9,225 bases of DNA from JAOABC01 sp041287495. GTDB taxonomy: Bacteria; Aquificota; Aquificia; Aquificales; Hydrogenothermaceae. The stretch covers positions 1-9,225 of the forward strand of contig JBEULE010000009.1 in the NCBI GenBank assembly GCA_041287495.1, read 5' to 3'. The position numbers were made by a program, and so were the translations under genes. Of this stretch, positions 1 to 6,553 are shown piece by piece. The notes under the pieces were generated by a model that saw only the letters and a list, made by a program, of their open reading frames with translations, was not told where the DNA came from and searched no databases. The first letter of the stretch is position 1, and each line of letters begins with the position of its first letter.

Positions 1-615
1 CTTAGAAAATCAATTGAAGAAAATATACCTTATCATCTCGTTTTAAATCCAGATGTTTACTTTGGAGATGGTGTTTTGGAAGAACTTTATAACTTCATGG
101 AAGCAAATCAAGATGTGGGGCTTGTTATGCCTAAGGTTTTATATCCAAATGGTGAGATACAGTATTTATGCAAACTTTTACCTACACCAATTGATGTGTT
201 TGGTAGGAGATTTTTAAATTTTGGACCACTTAAAAAATTTGTAGAAAAAAGAAATTATATTTATGAGCTAAGATTTACTGGCTACAATAAAATCATGGAT
301 GTACCGTATTTATCAGGATGTTTTATGTTTCTAAGAACAGAAACACTAAAAGAAGTAGGTTTATTTGACGAAAAGATTTTTATGTATTTTGAAGACACTG
401 ATTTGTCAAGAAGAATCCATAAAAAATACCGAACAGTTTATTATCCAAACGTCCATATATATCATGAATACGCTAAAGGTTCTTATAAATCAAAGAAACT
501 TCTCATGTATCATATTCAAAGCGCAATTTATTATTTTAATAAATGGGGATGGGTATTTGACAAAGAAAGAGAAGAAGTTAATAAGAAAATTTTGAAGATA
601 TGGCGAGTTAAATAA
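1..615 (+). CDS. Glycosyltransferase family 2 (rhamnosyltransferase-like), 3' part
   Basis: The frame is open from the first base, so the gene begins outside the window; 204 residues are visible. It resembles the C-terminal two thirds of GT-A fold family 2 transferases that add a sugar from a nucleotide donor to a growing surface polysaccharide on the cytoplasmic side of the membrane. Visible marks are the metal/nucleotide-binding LNPDV motif (visible residues 15-19), the YLSGCFMFLR segment (about 103-112) and the acceptor-side FMYFEDTDLSRR motif with the likely catalytic acid E131/D132. All are typical of the WbbL/rhamnosyltransferase branch, but the donor sugar cannot be told from sequence alone. 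A TTG at 76 could pass for a start, but the NPDV motif lies upstream of it in frame, so it is internal. The gene ends 24 bp before the broken hddA and was probably in its operon. Confidence 0.85.
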   Translation, partial: LRKSIEENIPYHLVLNPDVYFGDGVLEELYNFMEANQDVGLVMPKVLYPNGEIQYLCKLLPTPIDVFGRRFLNFGPLKKFVEKRNYIYELRFTGYNKIMDVPYLSGCFMFLRTETLKEVGLFDEKIFMYFEDTDLSRRIHKKYRTVYYPNVHIYHEYAKGSYKSKKLLMYHIQSAIYYFNKWGWVFDKEREEVNKKILKIWRVK

Positions 616-639
616 CTAAATAAACCAGGAAGTTCTAAC

Positions 640-800
640 ATGATTATATGATCTAGACACCTTTAAGGCTTGGACTTGCAGGTGGCGGTACTGATGTAAG
701 CCCTTACTCCGATTTATATGGCGGGGCTGTTTTAAATGCCACTATAAGCATGTTTACTATTAACAATAGGCTATATTATCTGTGAGACGGTAGAAAAAAG
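640..800 (+). pseudogene. hddA: hddA remnant: N-terminal stub of a heptose-7-phosphate kinase
   Basis: This is what is left of a GHMP-type sugar kinase, most like D-glycero-D-manno-heptose 7-phosphate kinase. An AGGAAG ribosome binding site (627-632) stands before ATG 640, which reads M-I-I and then TGA (649-651) where the family has Arg (AGA to TGA). A one-base loss around 655-659 then shifts the frame. In the shifted frame follow TPLRLGLAGGGTDV, SPYSDLYGG and AVLNATISMF, the ATP-binding glycine-rich start of this kinase family. A second TGA lies at 783-785. Similarity to the kinase stops shortly after, at residue 50 or so of a protein usually over 300 residues long. The right edge is approximate, because the join to the hddC remnant falls somewhere in 786-806. 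It cannot make a working kinase. Confidence 0.8.
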
Positions 801-1190
801 AATCATACCTATTTTGAAGTTGATCTACCAGGTTTATATGCTTTTCATAAAGAAAAAAATAGCCCTCTCACAATATCTTTAAAACCGATGACAAACTTTG
901 ACAGGTATGGTTCTATTGAGATTGATACCGATGGTAAAATTTTAAGCTTTTCAGAAAAAAAATATAAAGATTATGCTCTTATAAATGGAGGAGTTTATCT
1001 AATAAATATAGATTTTTTTAAAAGCCTAAAACTTCCTGATAAGTTTTCATTTGAAAAAGATTTTCTCGAAGTTTATTATAAACAAAACAGCTTTTTTGGT
1101 AAAATATTTGACGGCTATTTTATAGATATAGGGATTCCAAAAGATTATGAAAAAGCAAAAAGAGATTTTAAAAGATTTGAAAATAGATAA
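801..1190 (+). pseudogene. hddC: hddC remnant: C-terminal half of a heptose-1-phosphate nucleotidyltransferase
   Basis: The frame from about 801 to the TAA at 1188-1190 matches the last 130 or so residues of a sugar-1-phosphate nucleotidyltransferase of the HddC type (D-glycero-alpha-D-manno-heptose 1-phosphate guanylyltransferase). Recognisable segments are TYFEVDL, FHKEKNSPLTISLKPM, NFDRYGSIEI, INGGVYLI, KFSFEKDFLE and GYFIDIGIPKDYEKA. The N-terminal half with the nucleotide-binding GxGTRL signature and the metal-binding Asp is absent; hddA sequence stands in its place. An ATG at 888 opens a 100-residue frame, but this is an internal Met of the family and has no convincing ribosome binding site. 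The body of this half carries no stop, so the truncation may be fairly recent. Its end overlaps the start of gmhB, as is common in intact heptose operons. Confidence 0.8.
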
Positions 1191-1707
1191 AACCTGGACT
1201 TTGTTTTTGGATAGAGACGGGGTTATAAATAAAAAATTAGAAAAAGATTACGTAAAAAGTTTTGATGAGTTTGAGTTCTTACCAGGAGTAATAGATGCTT
1301 TAAAAATCTTATCATCTATATTTGGAAAAATAATCATAGTAACCAATCAAAGAGGAATAGGAAGAGGCCTTATGTCAGAAAAAGATTTAGAAAATATCCA
1401 TCTTCATATGCTTAACATATTAAACCATCACAATATCACCATCACAAAAATCTATCATTGTCCGCATGATTATGAAAAAGAAGAGTGTAATTGCAGAAAA
1501 CCAAAAATAGGTATGGCCCTGATGGCAAAGAAAGATTTTCCTGACATAGACTTTTCTAAGTCGATAATGATAGGAGATTCTATATCCGATATAGACTTTG
1601 GCAAAAACGCTGGCATGATATCTATATTAATAAATGAAAACTCTGATATGGCATCACTTAAGGATTTTGCGCTCTATTTGCAAGCATCTGTTTTCTCTTA
1701 TCTATAG
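1147..1707 (+). CDS. gmhB: D-glycero-D-manno-heptose 1,7-bisphosphate phosphatase (HAD-IIIA)
   Basis: This HAD-superfamily phosphatase removes the 7-phosphate from heptose 1,7-bisphosphate in nucleotide-heptose synthesis in the cytoplasm. With the start at 1147 the motifs are DRDGVIN (D22 nucleophile, D24 acid/base), VTNQ (65-68), the GmhB zinc loop CPH (105-107) with CNC (114-116), RKPKIGM (117-123) and IGDSISD (D144, D148). The length of 186 residues is normal. The first ten residues are Lys-rich and read out of the overlapping hddC end. A TTG at 1177 would give MKIDKTWTLFLDRDG, closer to the usual N-terminus, so the true start is unsettled. The protein looks intact although the kinase and nucleotidyltransferase genes beside it are ruined. 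It may serve another heptose route or be decaying more slowly. The histidinol-phosphate phosphatase branch is related but less likely here. Confidence 0.85.
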   Translation: MKKQKEILKDLKIDKTWTLFLDRDGVINKKLEKDYVKSFDEFEFLPGVIDALKILSSIFGKIIIVTNQRGIGRGLMSEKDLENIHLHMLNILNHHNITITKIYHCPHDYEKEECNCRKPKIGMALMAKKDFPDIDFSKSIMIGDSISDIDFGKNAGMISILINENSDMASLKDFALYLQASVFSYL

Positions 1708-1797
1708 CTTCTTTTATAAACACTACTATAAAAATATTGTCAAACAAAGAATTGTATGAAAAATTCTCATCAAATATCTTCTAAAGATTTAAAGAGT

Positions 1798-1857
1798 CCG
1801 AAATTTCTTCAATATGAGATATAATAATTAAACAGAAATTTGGATGGAAAATATAAT
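1798..1857 (+). promoter_or_regulatory. Candidate promoter/leader before the WecA-like gene
   Basis: The 179-bp gap between gmhB and the next gene holds two TATAAT hexamers (1820-1825 and 1852-1857). It also holds an inverted repeat, AAATTTC (1801-1807) with GAAATTT (1835-1841), flanked by CC at 1798-1799 and GG at 1842-1843. No good -35 box is seen at the right distance from either hexamer, and such hexamers are common in AT-rich DNA. The gap itself suggests that the downstream gene has its own start of transcription. The rest of the gap shows nothing recognisable. Confidence 0.25.
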
Positions 1858-1886
1858 AGATTTGATCAATAGGAGGAGCAATTAAC

Positions 1887-2957
1887 ATGAATATAAATAG
1901 TTTTATTTTAGCTTTTTTTGTTTCTATGGTTGTTAATTTTCTAATAATAAAATATTTTGATCATATATTCCATGACCCGGTTAAGGGAGGAACTCAGAAG
2001 TTTCACACTAAACCAACTCCCAGAGCCGGAGGATTGGGAATATTTATAGGTGTATTAACAGCCGGAATTGTCATTTATTTTAAAAATCCTGCATTAGTAT
2101 TAGATTACTATAAAATTTTAGGTGCAAGTTTATTTACTTTTTTAGCAGGAATTATGGAAGATATAACAAAAAAGGTATCTGTAAAGCAAAGGTTTCTGTT
2201 TATGGGATTTTCTGCTGTAGTTTCTGTTTTTTTATGTGGTGCTATAATAAATAGAGTTGATATTCCTTGGTTAGATAATCTATTTTCAATCTACCCATTT
2301 GCATTTATTTTTACAATTTTTGCTATAGTAGGTTTGACAAATGCTATTAACATAATAGATGGATTTAATGGGCTTGCTTCCGGAGTAAGTATTATGATAC
2401 TTTTAGCAATAGGGTATGTTGCATATAAAAATAATGATCTTTTGGTGATGATATTTAGTATTGTTATTATAGGTTCTATTTTAGGGTTTTTTGTATTTAA
2501 TTACCCATCAGGTCTCGTATTTTTAGGTGATGGTGGAGCTTACTTCATAGGTTTTATGATTGGGATTTTATCTATACTTCTTGTAAAGAATAATCCACAG
2601 GTTTCACCATGGTTTGCAGTTTTAGTATCAATTTATCCTATCTATGAAACACTATTTTCTATATATCGAAAAAAATTTTTAAGAAAAGTTTCGCCAACAG
2701 AACCAGATGGATTACATTTACATATGCTTTTTTACAAAACAGTAGCAAAAAAATTACTTGGAACAATCAATCCCATATACCGAAATCCTGCCACTTCACC
2801 TTTAATATGGATATTAAATACATTTGGAACAATCCCTGCTGTTTTATTTTGGGATAACACTCAAGTCCTTATCTTTTTCAGCTTTGTATTTGCAATAGTC
2901 TATACCTATATATACTTCTCTATCATCAAATCTAAATTACCAAAACAAAATAATTAA
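1887..2957 (+). CDS. Undecaprenyl-phosphate sugar-1-phosphate transferase (WecA/WbpL/MraY superfamily)
   Basis: This polytopic inner-membrane enzyme moves a sugar 1-phosphate, usually an N-acetylhexosamine, from its UDP donor to undecaprenyl phosphate, the first step in making an O-antigen or similar repeat unit. The 356 residues form about ten membrane segments. Family motifs are PTPRAGGLGIF (43-53), MEDITKKVSVKQR (90-102, with the metal-binding acidic pair E91/D92), NAINIIDGFNGLASG (152-166, D158), FLGDGGAYFIGF (212-223, D215) and the cytoplasmic PDGLHLHML loop (273-281), equivalent to the His-rich nucleotide-binding loop. ED in place of DD is frequent in the WbpL-like branch. The start is ATG 1887 with AGGAGG at 1871-1876. 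The neighbouring glycosyltransferase and co-polymerase support an O-antigen role; the exact sugar is unknown. Confidence 0.88.
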   Translation: MNINSFILAFFVSMVVNFLIIKYFDHIFHDPVKGGTQKFHTKPTPRAGGLGIFIGVLTAGIVIYFKNPALVLDYYKILGASLFTFLAGIMEDITKKVSVKQRFLFMGFSAVVSVFLCGAIINRVDIPWLDNLFSIYPFAFIFTIFAIVGLTNAINIIDGFNGLASGVSIMILLAIGYVAYKNNDLLVMIFSIVIIGSILGFFVFNYPSGLVFLGDGGAYFIGFMIGILSILLVKNNPQVSPWFAVLVSIYPIYETLFSIYRKKFLRKVSPTEPDGLHLHMLFYKTVAKKLLGTINPIYRNPATSPLIWILNTFGTIPAVLFWDNTQVLIFFSFVFAIVYTYIYFSIIKSKLPKQNN

Positions 2958-2959
2958 TG

Positions 2960-2978
2960 ATATCTCAAACACAGATAT
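2960..2978. terminator. Small stem-loop between converging genes
   Basis: ATATCT (2960-2965) pairs with AGATAT (2973-2978) around a 7-base loop in the 43-bp gap between the ends of the WecA-like gene and the Wzz-like gene. The stem is AT-rich and no clear T-run follows on either strand, so its use as a weak shared terminator is only a guess from its position. Confidence 0.2.
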
Positions 2979-3000
2979 AGAGATAAAAATATAAAAATCC

Positions 3001-3747
3001 TTACTTTTGTTTTCTTACATTCTCAAACCATTCCATTAAAAATGCAGAAAAAACACCAAGCATTAAGGAAGAGATAAAAGATACGATTATGATAAGTAAT
3101 CTTTTTGGTTTAATAGGATTATCCATATATACTGGATCTTCTAACACTACAAGATTTAAAACATTTTCATTTTTAAAGCTTGATAATGATATTCTTTTTA
3201 TCTCTTTTTTCAGCTCTGCCAAAGAAATTTCCAATATTCTTTTAGCTAATAACCTATCTTTTTGCTCAGATTTCATATTTATAATACCTGTTTTGTTATC
3301 TATTTCTGCCGAAAAAAATTTATTAACATAATCATCATCACATTTTATATCAATACGACTTGGTGATTTTAACAAGTCCTCCTTTAATTTTTGGCAAACT
3401 TTTAATTTAAAACTATAACTGTTTAGAACAGTTACGATATTATTGTTATTATTGTTATTATTGTTATTAATTGGTAGAATAAAAGCTGGTTTATTTACCA
3501 TATTTTCTGCATTTTTCATTGCTTCATTGATGGAAATTTTTATTAGTTCAGGCGAATTTACCTCCACATTCAATTTTGCTGTTGCTAAATATATATTTGG
3601 AGATAAAAATGCAATCAATAATCCTAAAGAAGTTCCTATAAAAGTTAAAAATACTATAATTTTTAGTTTCCTTTTTAAAATTAAAAGTAATTCGTAAAGA
3701 TCAATTTCATCTTCATAACAAACTTTTCCATCTTTTCTCTGTTCCAC
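3001..3747 (-). CDS. Short Wzz-type polysaccharide co-polymerase (chain-length determinant)
   Basis: Proteins of this family sit in the inner membrane with a large periplasmic loop and set the length of polysaccharide chains made by Wzy. The features seen are an N-terminal cytoplasmic segment with EIDLYELLLILKRK (14-27), a first membrane helix (about 29-49), the PNIYLATAKLNV stretch leading into the periplasm (50-61), a Lys/Glu-rich helical region, a proline motif DPVYMDNPIKPKR (204-216) and a second membrane helix (about 217-238) with a short tail. No BY-kinase domain is attached. At 248 residues it is shorter than typical O-antigen Wzz (over 300). An odd feature is a run of ten asparagines at 94-103. 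The start is GTG 3747 with AAGGAGA four bases upstream. It stands alone, convergent with the WecA-like gene and divergent from manC. Confidence 0.8.
   Translation of the reverse strand: MEQRKDGKVCYEDEIDLYELLLILKRKLKIIVFLTFIGTSLGLLIAFLSPNIYLATAKLNVEVNSPELIKISINEAMKNAENMVNKPAFILPINNNNNNNNNNIVTVLNSYSFKLKVCQKLKEDLLKSPSRIDIKCDDDYVNKFFSAEIDNKTGIINMKSEQKDRLLAKRILEISLAELKKEIKRISLSSFKNENVLNLVVLEDPVYMDNPIKPKRLLIIIVSFISSLMLGVFSAFLMEWFENVRKQK
3438..3469. repeat. 9-bp tandem repeat encoding the poly-Asn tract of the Wzz-like protein
   Basis: TATTATTGT occurs three times in a row (3438-3464), followed by a partial fourth copy TATTA. On the coding (minus) strand it reads AAT/AAC codons only, giving ten consecutive Asn. 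Gain or loss of whole 9-bp units would change the protein by three residues without shifting the frame. Confidence 0.9.
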
Positions 3748-3751
3748 TTTT

Positions 3752-3758
3752 TCTCCTT
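3752..3758 (-). promoter_or_regulatory. Ribosome binding site AAGGAGA of the Wzz-like gene
   Basis: Read on the minus strand, AAGGAGA lies four bases before GTG 3747 and fixes this non-ATG codon as the start. Confidence 0.75.
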
Positions 3759-3807
3759 TTATAGAAGGTTTATTTAATAAATATGATAAAATATTATGAA
3801 GTGTAAA
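3759..3807. promoter_or_regulatory. Divergent promoter region between the Wzz-like gene and manC
   Basis: About 50 very AT-rich bases separate the two ribosome binding sites of divergent genes, so both promoters must lie here or reach into the genes. TATGAT (3782-3787) is a possible -10 for manC, but no matching -35 is clear. No operator-like dyad was recognised. Confidence 0.35.
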
Positions 3808-3813
3808 GAGGAG
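3808..3813 (+). promoter_or_regulatory. Ribosome binding site GAGGAG of manC
   Basis: GAGGAG lies six bases before ATG 3820. It would fall inside the gene if the upstream in-frame ATG 3796 were used, so it decides the start in favour of 3820. Confidence 0.75.
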
Positions 3814-3819
3814 AGAAAG

Positions 3820-5229
3820 ATGATAAATGTTATTCTTTCAGGTGGAAGTGGGACAAGGCTTTATCCGTTTTCAAGGGAAAAATTTCCTAAGCAGTTTTTA
3901 AGTTTTAGTGATAAAGAATCTCTTTTTCAGAAAACTGTAAGAAGAAATATGAAAGTCAGTGAAAATATACTGATAGTCACGAATAAGGAGTATAAATTCC
4001 ACATCTTAGACCAACTTAAAGATATAACTGAAAATAAGAAATTCAATCTTATCCTTGAGCCTATAGGTAAAAACACCGCTCCGGCAATTGCCTTGGCTGT
4101 CAAATATGTATTAGAAAAACTTGGTCTAGATGAGGATGAGGTTTTGTTTATATCTCCCTCTGACCATATAATCTCACCGGAAGATGAATTTATAAAGTAT
4201 GTAAGTAAAGCTGAAGAAATTGCAAAAAACGGATATATAGTTACTTTTGGTATAAATCCTACTAAACCTGAAACTGGATACGGATATATAGAAGCTGACA
4301 TAGAAGACAACATAAATGATGCTTTTAGAGTAAAACAGTTTCACGAAAAGCCGAATTTTGAAACTGCTCAAAAATATCTGATGAATGGTAACTACTACTG
4401 GAACAGTGGAATGTTTACCTTTAGTATAAAAACCATAATTGATGAATTTAAAAAACATTCTCCGAAGATTTATGAACTTATAAGTCAGAAATCTTTCGAA
4501 GAGATTCTGGAAAGTTTTGACGATATGCCTGATATATCCATAGACTATGCTATTATGGAAAAAACAGACAAAGCAGTAGTTTTACCTTTATATCTCAGAT
4601 GGTCAGATGTAGGATCTTGGGATAGTATCTACGATATCTTAGATAAAGATAAAAATATGAATGTTAAGATAGGAAACATAGTAGACATAGATACTAAAAA
4701 CTCTTTAATAGTTAGCAAAGATAGGTTAGTTGCCACTGTTGGATTGGAAGATGTTATGGTTTTAGAAACTGCTGATGTGGTTGTTGTAGCAAAGAGAGGA
4801 GATGGACAGAAGATAAAGGATTTAGTCTCAATTTTAAAGAAGAGAGATGATACAAAGTATCTTACAGAGTTTCATATTACAGTTTATAGACCTTGGGGAA
4901 GTTATACAGAACTTGAAAAGGGGGAAAGATACAAGATAAAAAGGATAACAGTAAATCCGGGACATCAGTTAAGTTTACAGATGCATCATCACAGAAGTGA
5001 ACACTGGATAGTGGTAAAAGGAACTGCGAAAGTAATTATTGAGGACTATGAAGGTAATAAAGTAGAAAAGTTTATACATGAAAACGAAAGTATATATGTT
5101 CCAAAATCTACAAAACACAGATTGGTAAATCCCGGTAAAATTCCACTTGAAATTATAGAAGTTCAGGTAGGTGAATACGTAGAGGAAGACGATATAATAA
5201 GGTTTGACGATATATACGGAAGGGAGTAG
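3820..5229 (+). CDS. manC: Bifunctional mannose-1-phosphate guanylyltransferase / mannose-6-phosphate isomerase
   Basis: This cytoplasmic type II enzyme (ManC/AlgA/RfbM) turns fructose 6-phosphate into mannose 6-phosphate and mannose 1-phosphate plus GTP into GDP-mannose; a separate phosphomannomutase is needed between the two steps. The N-terminal nucleotidyltransferase domain shows ILSGGSGTRLYPFSREKFPKQF (5-26), with the GTP-binding glycine loop, R13 and K21/K24, then FISPSDHII and a FHEKP segment. The C-terminal cupin isomerase domain starts near YRPWGSY (about 356) and carries the metal-binding QMHHHRSEHW motif (387-396) and a PKSTKHRLVNPG strand. The length of 469 residues is normal. Translation probably begins at ATG 3820 rather than 3796, given the position of the ribosome binding site. 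galE follows after three bases, so the two are co-transcribed. Confidence 0.93.
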   Translation: MINVILSGGSGTRLYPFSREKFPKQFLSFSDKESLFQKTVRRNMKVSENILIVTNKEYKFHILDQLKDITENKKFNLILEPIGKNTAPAIALAVKYVLEKLGLDEDEVLFISPSDHIISPEDEFIKYVSKAEEIAKNGYIVTFGINPTKPETGYGYIEADIEDNINDAFRVKQFHEKPNFETAQKYLMNGNYYWNSGMFTFSIKTIIDEFKKHSPKIYELISQKSFEEILESFDDMPDISIDYAIMEKTDKAVVLPLYLRWSDVGSWDSIYDILDKDKNMNVKIGNIVDIDTKNSLIVSKDRLVATVGLEDVMVLETADVVVVAKRGDGQKIKDLVSILKKRDDTKYLTEFHITVYRPWGSYTELEKGERYKIKRITVNPGHQLSLQMHHHRSEHWIVVKGTAKVIIEDYEGNKVEKFIHENESIYVPKSTKHRLVNPGKIPLEIIEVQVGEYVEEDDIIRFDDIYGRE

Positions 5230-5232
5230 AAA

Positions 5233-6252
5233 ATGAAGATATTAATCACCGGAGGAGCAGGTTATATAGGTAGCCACACTGTAAAGCAGATTATTGAGAG
5301 TAGAGACTGGGATATTACGATTGTTGATAATTTATCAACCGGAAGTATGAAAGCTATTGAAACTTTAAAACAGATACATAAAGAAAATGACAGAAAAGGT
5401 GGGTTTGACTTTATAGAAGCTGATTTAAAGGATTTTGGGGTTATAGAAGGAATTTTTAAAGCTAAGAAGTTTGATGCTGTTATTCATTTTGCTGCAAGCA
5501 TCGTTGTTCCGGAAAGTGTGAGAAATCCAATAAAATACTATATGAACAATACCGTAAATACAACAAATCTTATAAAAGTATCAGTAGAAACAGGTGTTAA
5601 GAAGTTTATATTTTCATCAACTGCGGCAGTTTACGGAGAGCCAGATGAAATTCCAGTAAAAGAGACAACTCCTACAAAACCGATAAATCCTTACGGAATG
5701 AATAAATTGATGAGTGAGACAGTCTTGAGAGATGTAGGTAAAGCCCATCCAGAATTTAAATATGTAATACTTAGATACTTTAATGTAGCCGGTGCTGATA
5801 TTAAAGGTAGATTAGGACAATCTACACCGAATGCTACACATCTAATAAAGGTAGCGGCAGAAACAGCTGTTGGAAAGAGAGATAAGATGTATATATTTGG
5901 GACAGATTATCCTACGCCAGATGGAACATGTATCAGAGATTACATTCATGTTGATGATTTGGCTGATGCTCATATACTTGCTTTAGATTATCTGGATAAT
6001 AAGGAAAGTGATATTTTTAACTGTGGATATGGTAAAGGTTATTCTGTTAAAGAAGTTATAGATACTATGAAAGAAGTTTCTGGAGTTGATTTTAAAGTAG
6101 AGATTACCGGAAGAAGAGAAGGAGACCCAGCTGTTTTAATAGCAGATAACACAAAAATAAAAGAAAAAATGGGCTTCAAACCCAGATACAATGATTTAAA
6201 ACTTATATGTAAAACAGCTTTTGAGTGGGAGAAAAGATTACTTAAAGTTTAA
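5233..6252 (+). CDS. galE: UDP-glucose 4-epimerase
   Basis: This NAD-dependent extended short-chain dehydrogenase interconverts UDP-glucose and UDP-galactose, and in some members the N-acetyl forms, in the cytoplasm. The 339 residues include the Rossmann loop GGAGYIGSH (7-15), HFAAS (85-89), the active-site FSSTAAVYG with S129, the YxxxK pair Y154/K158 in NPYGMNK, RYFNVAGA (181-188), the GTDYPTPDGTCIRDYIHVDD substrate region (223-242) and FNCGYGKGYSV near the end. All expected residues are present. The ribosome binding site GGAAGGGAG (5218-5226) overlaps the end of manC, and the ATG comes three bases after that stop, indicating coupled expression. It supplies galactose-type residues to the polysaccharide locus. 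The last 11 bases overlap the end of the convergent gene on the other strand. Confidence 0.93.
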   Translation: MKILITGGAGYIGSHTVKQIIESRDWDITIVDNLSTGSMKAIETLKQIHKENDRKGGFDFIEADLKDFGVIEGIFKAKKFDAVIHFAASIVVPESVRNPIKYYMNNTVNTTNLIKVSVETGVKKFIFSSTAAVYGEPDEIPVKETTPTKPINPYGMNKLMSETVLRDVGKAHPEFKYVILRYFNVAGADIKGRLGQSTPNATHLIKVAAETAVGKRDKMYIFGTDYPTPDGTCIRDYIHVDDLADAHILALDYLDNKESDIFNCGYGKGYSVKEVIDTMKEVSGVDFKVEITGRREGDPAVLIADNTKIKEKMGFKPRYNDLKLICKTAFEWEKRLLKV

Positions 6253-6538
6253 CTACCATACAGGTAGTTGCTTTTTTTACTCCCGGAATTGAGTTTATAT
6301 CTTTTATAACAACTCTTCCTATTTCGTTTTGGTCTTCACCTACAAGGTAAACAATAATATCGTATATACCTGTTACTACATCTGCAGATTTTACATTTTC
6401 CACTGTGGATAGTGCTTTTAAAATGCTTGGTATCTCAGAAGGATTTGCCTCTATAAGAACGTATGCAGAAGCTGCATTTTTTACTTCTATATCTTTTAAT
6501 AACTCTTCAAATGTTACAGGTGCTTCTTTTTCTGTCAT
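6242..6538 (-). CDS. Stand-alone Lrp/AsnC-type effector-binding (RAM) domain protein
   Basis: This is a 98-residue protein made almost only of the alpha/beta ligand-binding domain found at the C-terminus of Lrp/AsnC regulators. Key stretches are AYVLIEANPSEIPSILKAL, NVKSADVVTGIYDIIVYL, which carries the family's VTGxYD turn, and the final IPGVKKATTCMVVKL strand. There is no helix-turn-helix, so it is not expected to bind DNA alone. Such single-domain members form ring-like oligomers and may bind amino acids or modulate full-length partners. ATG 6538 is chosen because a GAGGTGAT ribosome binding site precedes it by four bases; a GTG at 6547 lies inside that site. It begins 15 bases after the hslU stop, in the same direction, so it is probably translated from the hslU message. 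Confidence 0.82.
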   Translation of the reverse strand: MTEKEAPVTFEELLKDIEVKNAASAYVLIEANPSEIPSILKALSTVENVKSADVVTGIYDIIVYLVGEDQNEIGRVVIKDINSIPGVKKATTCMVVKL

Positions 6539-6542
6539 CTCT

Positions 6543-6550
6543 ATCACCTC
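6543..6550 (-). promoter_or_regulatory. Ribosome binding site GAGGTGAT of the Lrp-like gene
   Basis: On the minus strand GAGGTGAT stands four bases before ATG 6538, within the 15-bp gap after hslU. It overlaps the alternative GTG 6547 and therefore argues against that start. Confidence 0.65.
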
Positions 6551-6553
6551 ACT

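Noticed and set aside
76..615. TTG 76 as the true start of the glycosyltransferase
   Set aside because: The frame is open upstream to position 1 and contains the LNPDV motif that belongs to the enzyme core.
888..1190. A complete 100-residue gene starting at ATG 888
   Set aside because: The same frame continues upstream with matching nucleotidyltransferase sequence, and the Met is an internal residue of that family.
1977..2204. ED in place of DD in the WecA-like transferase as a missing catalytic residue
   Set aside because: ED followed by TK and VS is common in the WbpL-like branch, so it is not a defect.
3438..3469. CRISPR-like array
   Set aside because: The 9-bp units are directly adjacent without spacers and lie in a coding frame.
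3089..3697. Plus-strand open frames opposite the Wzz-like gene
   Set aside because: They are the reverse reading of the co-polymerase, including a poly-Leu run that is the complement of the poly-Asn repeat.
3796..3819. ATG 3796 as the manC start
   Set aside because: The added eight residues are not typical and the GAGGAG site would lie inside the gene; ATG 3820 is better placed.
3927..4458. Minus-strand open frames of 128 and 94 codons within manC
   Set aside because: They lie opposite a well-conserved gene, have no family features and follow from its codon composition.
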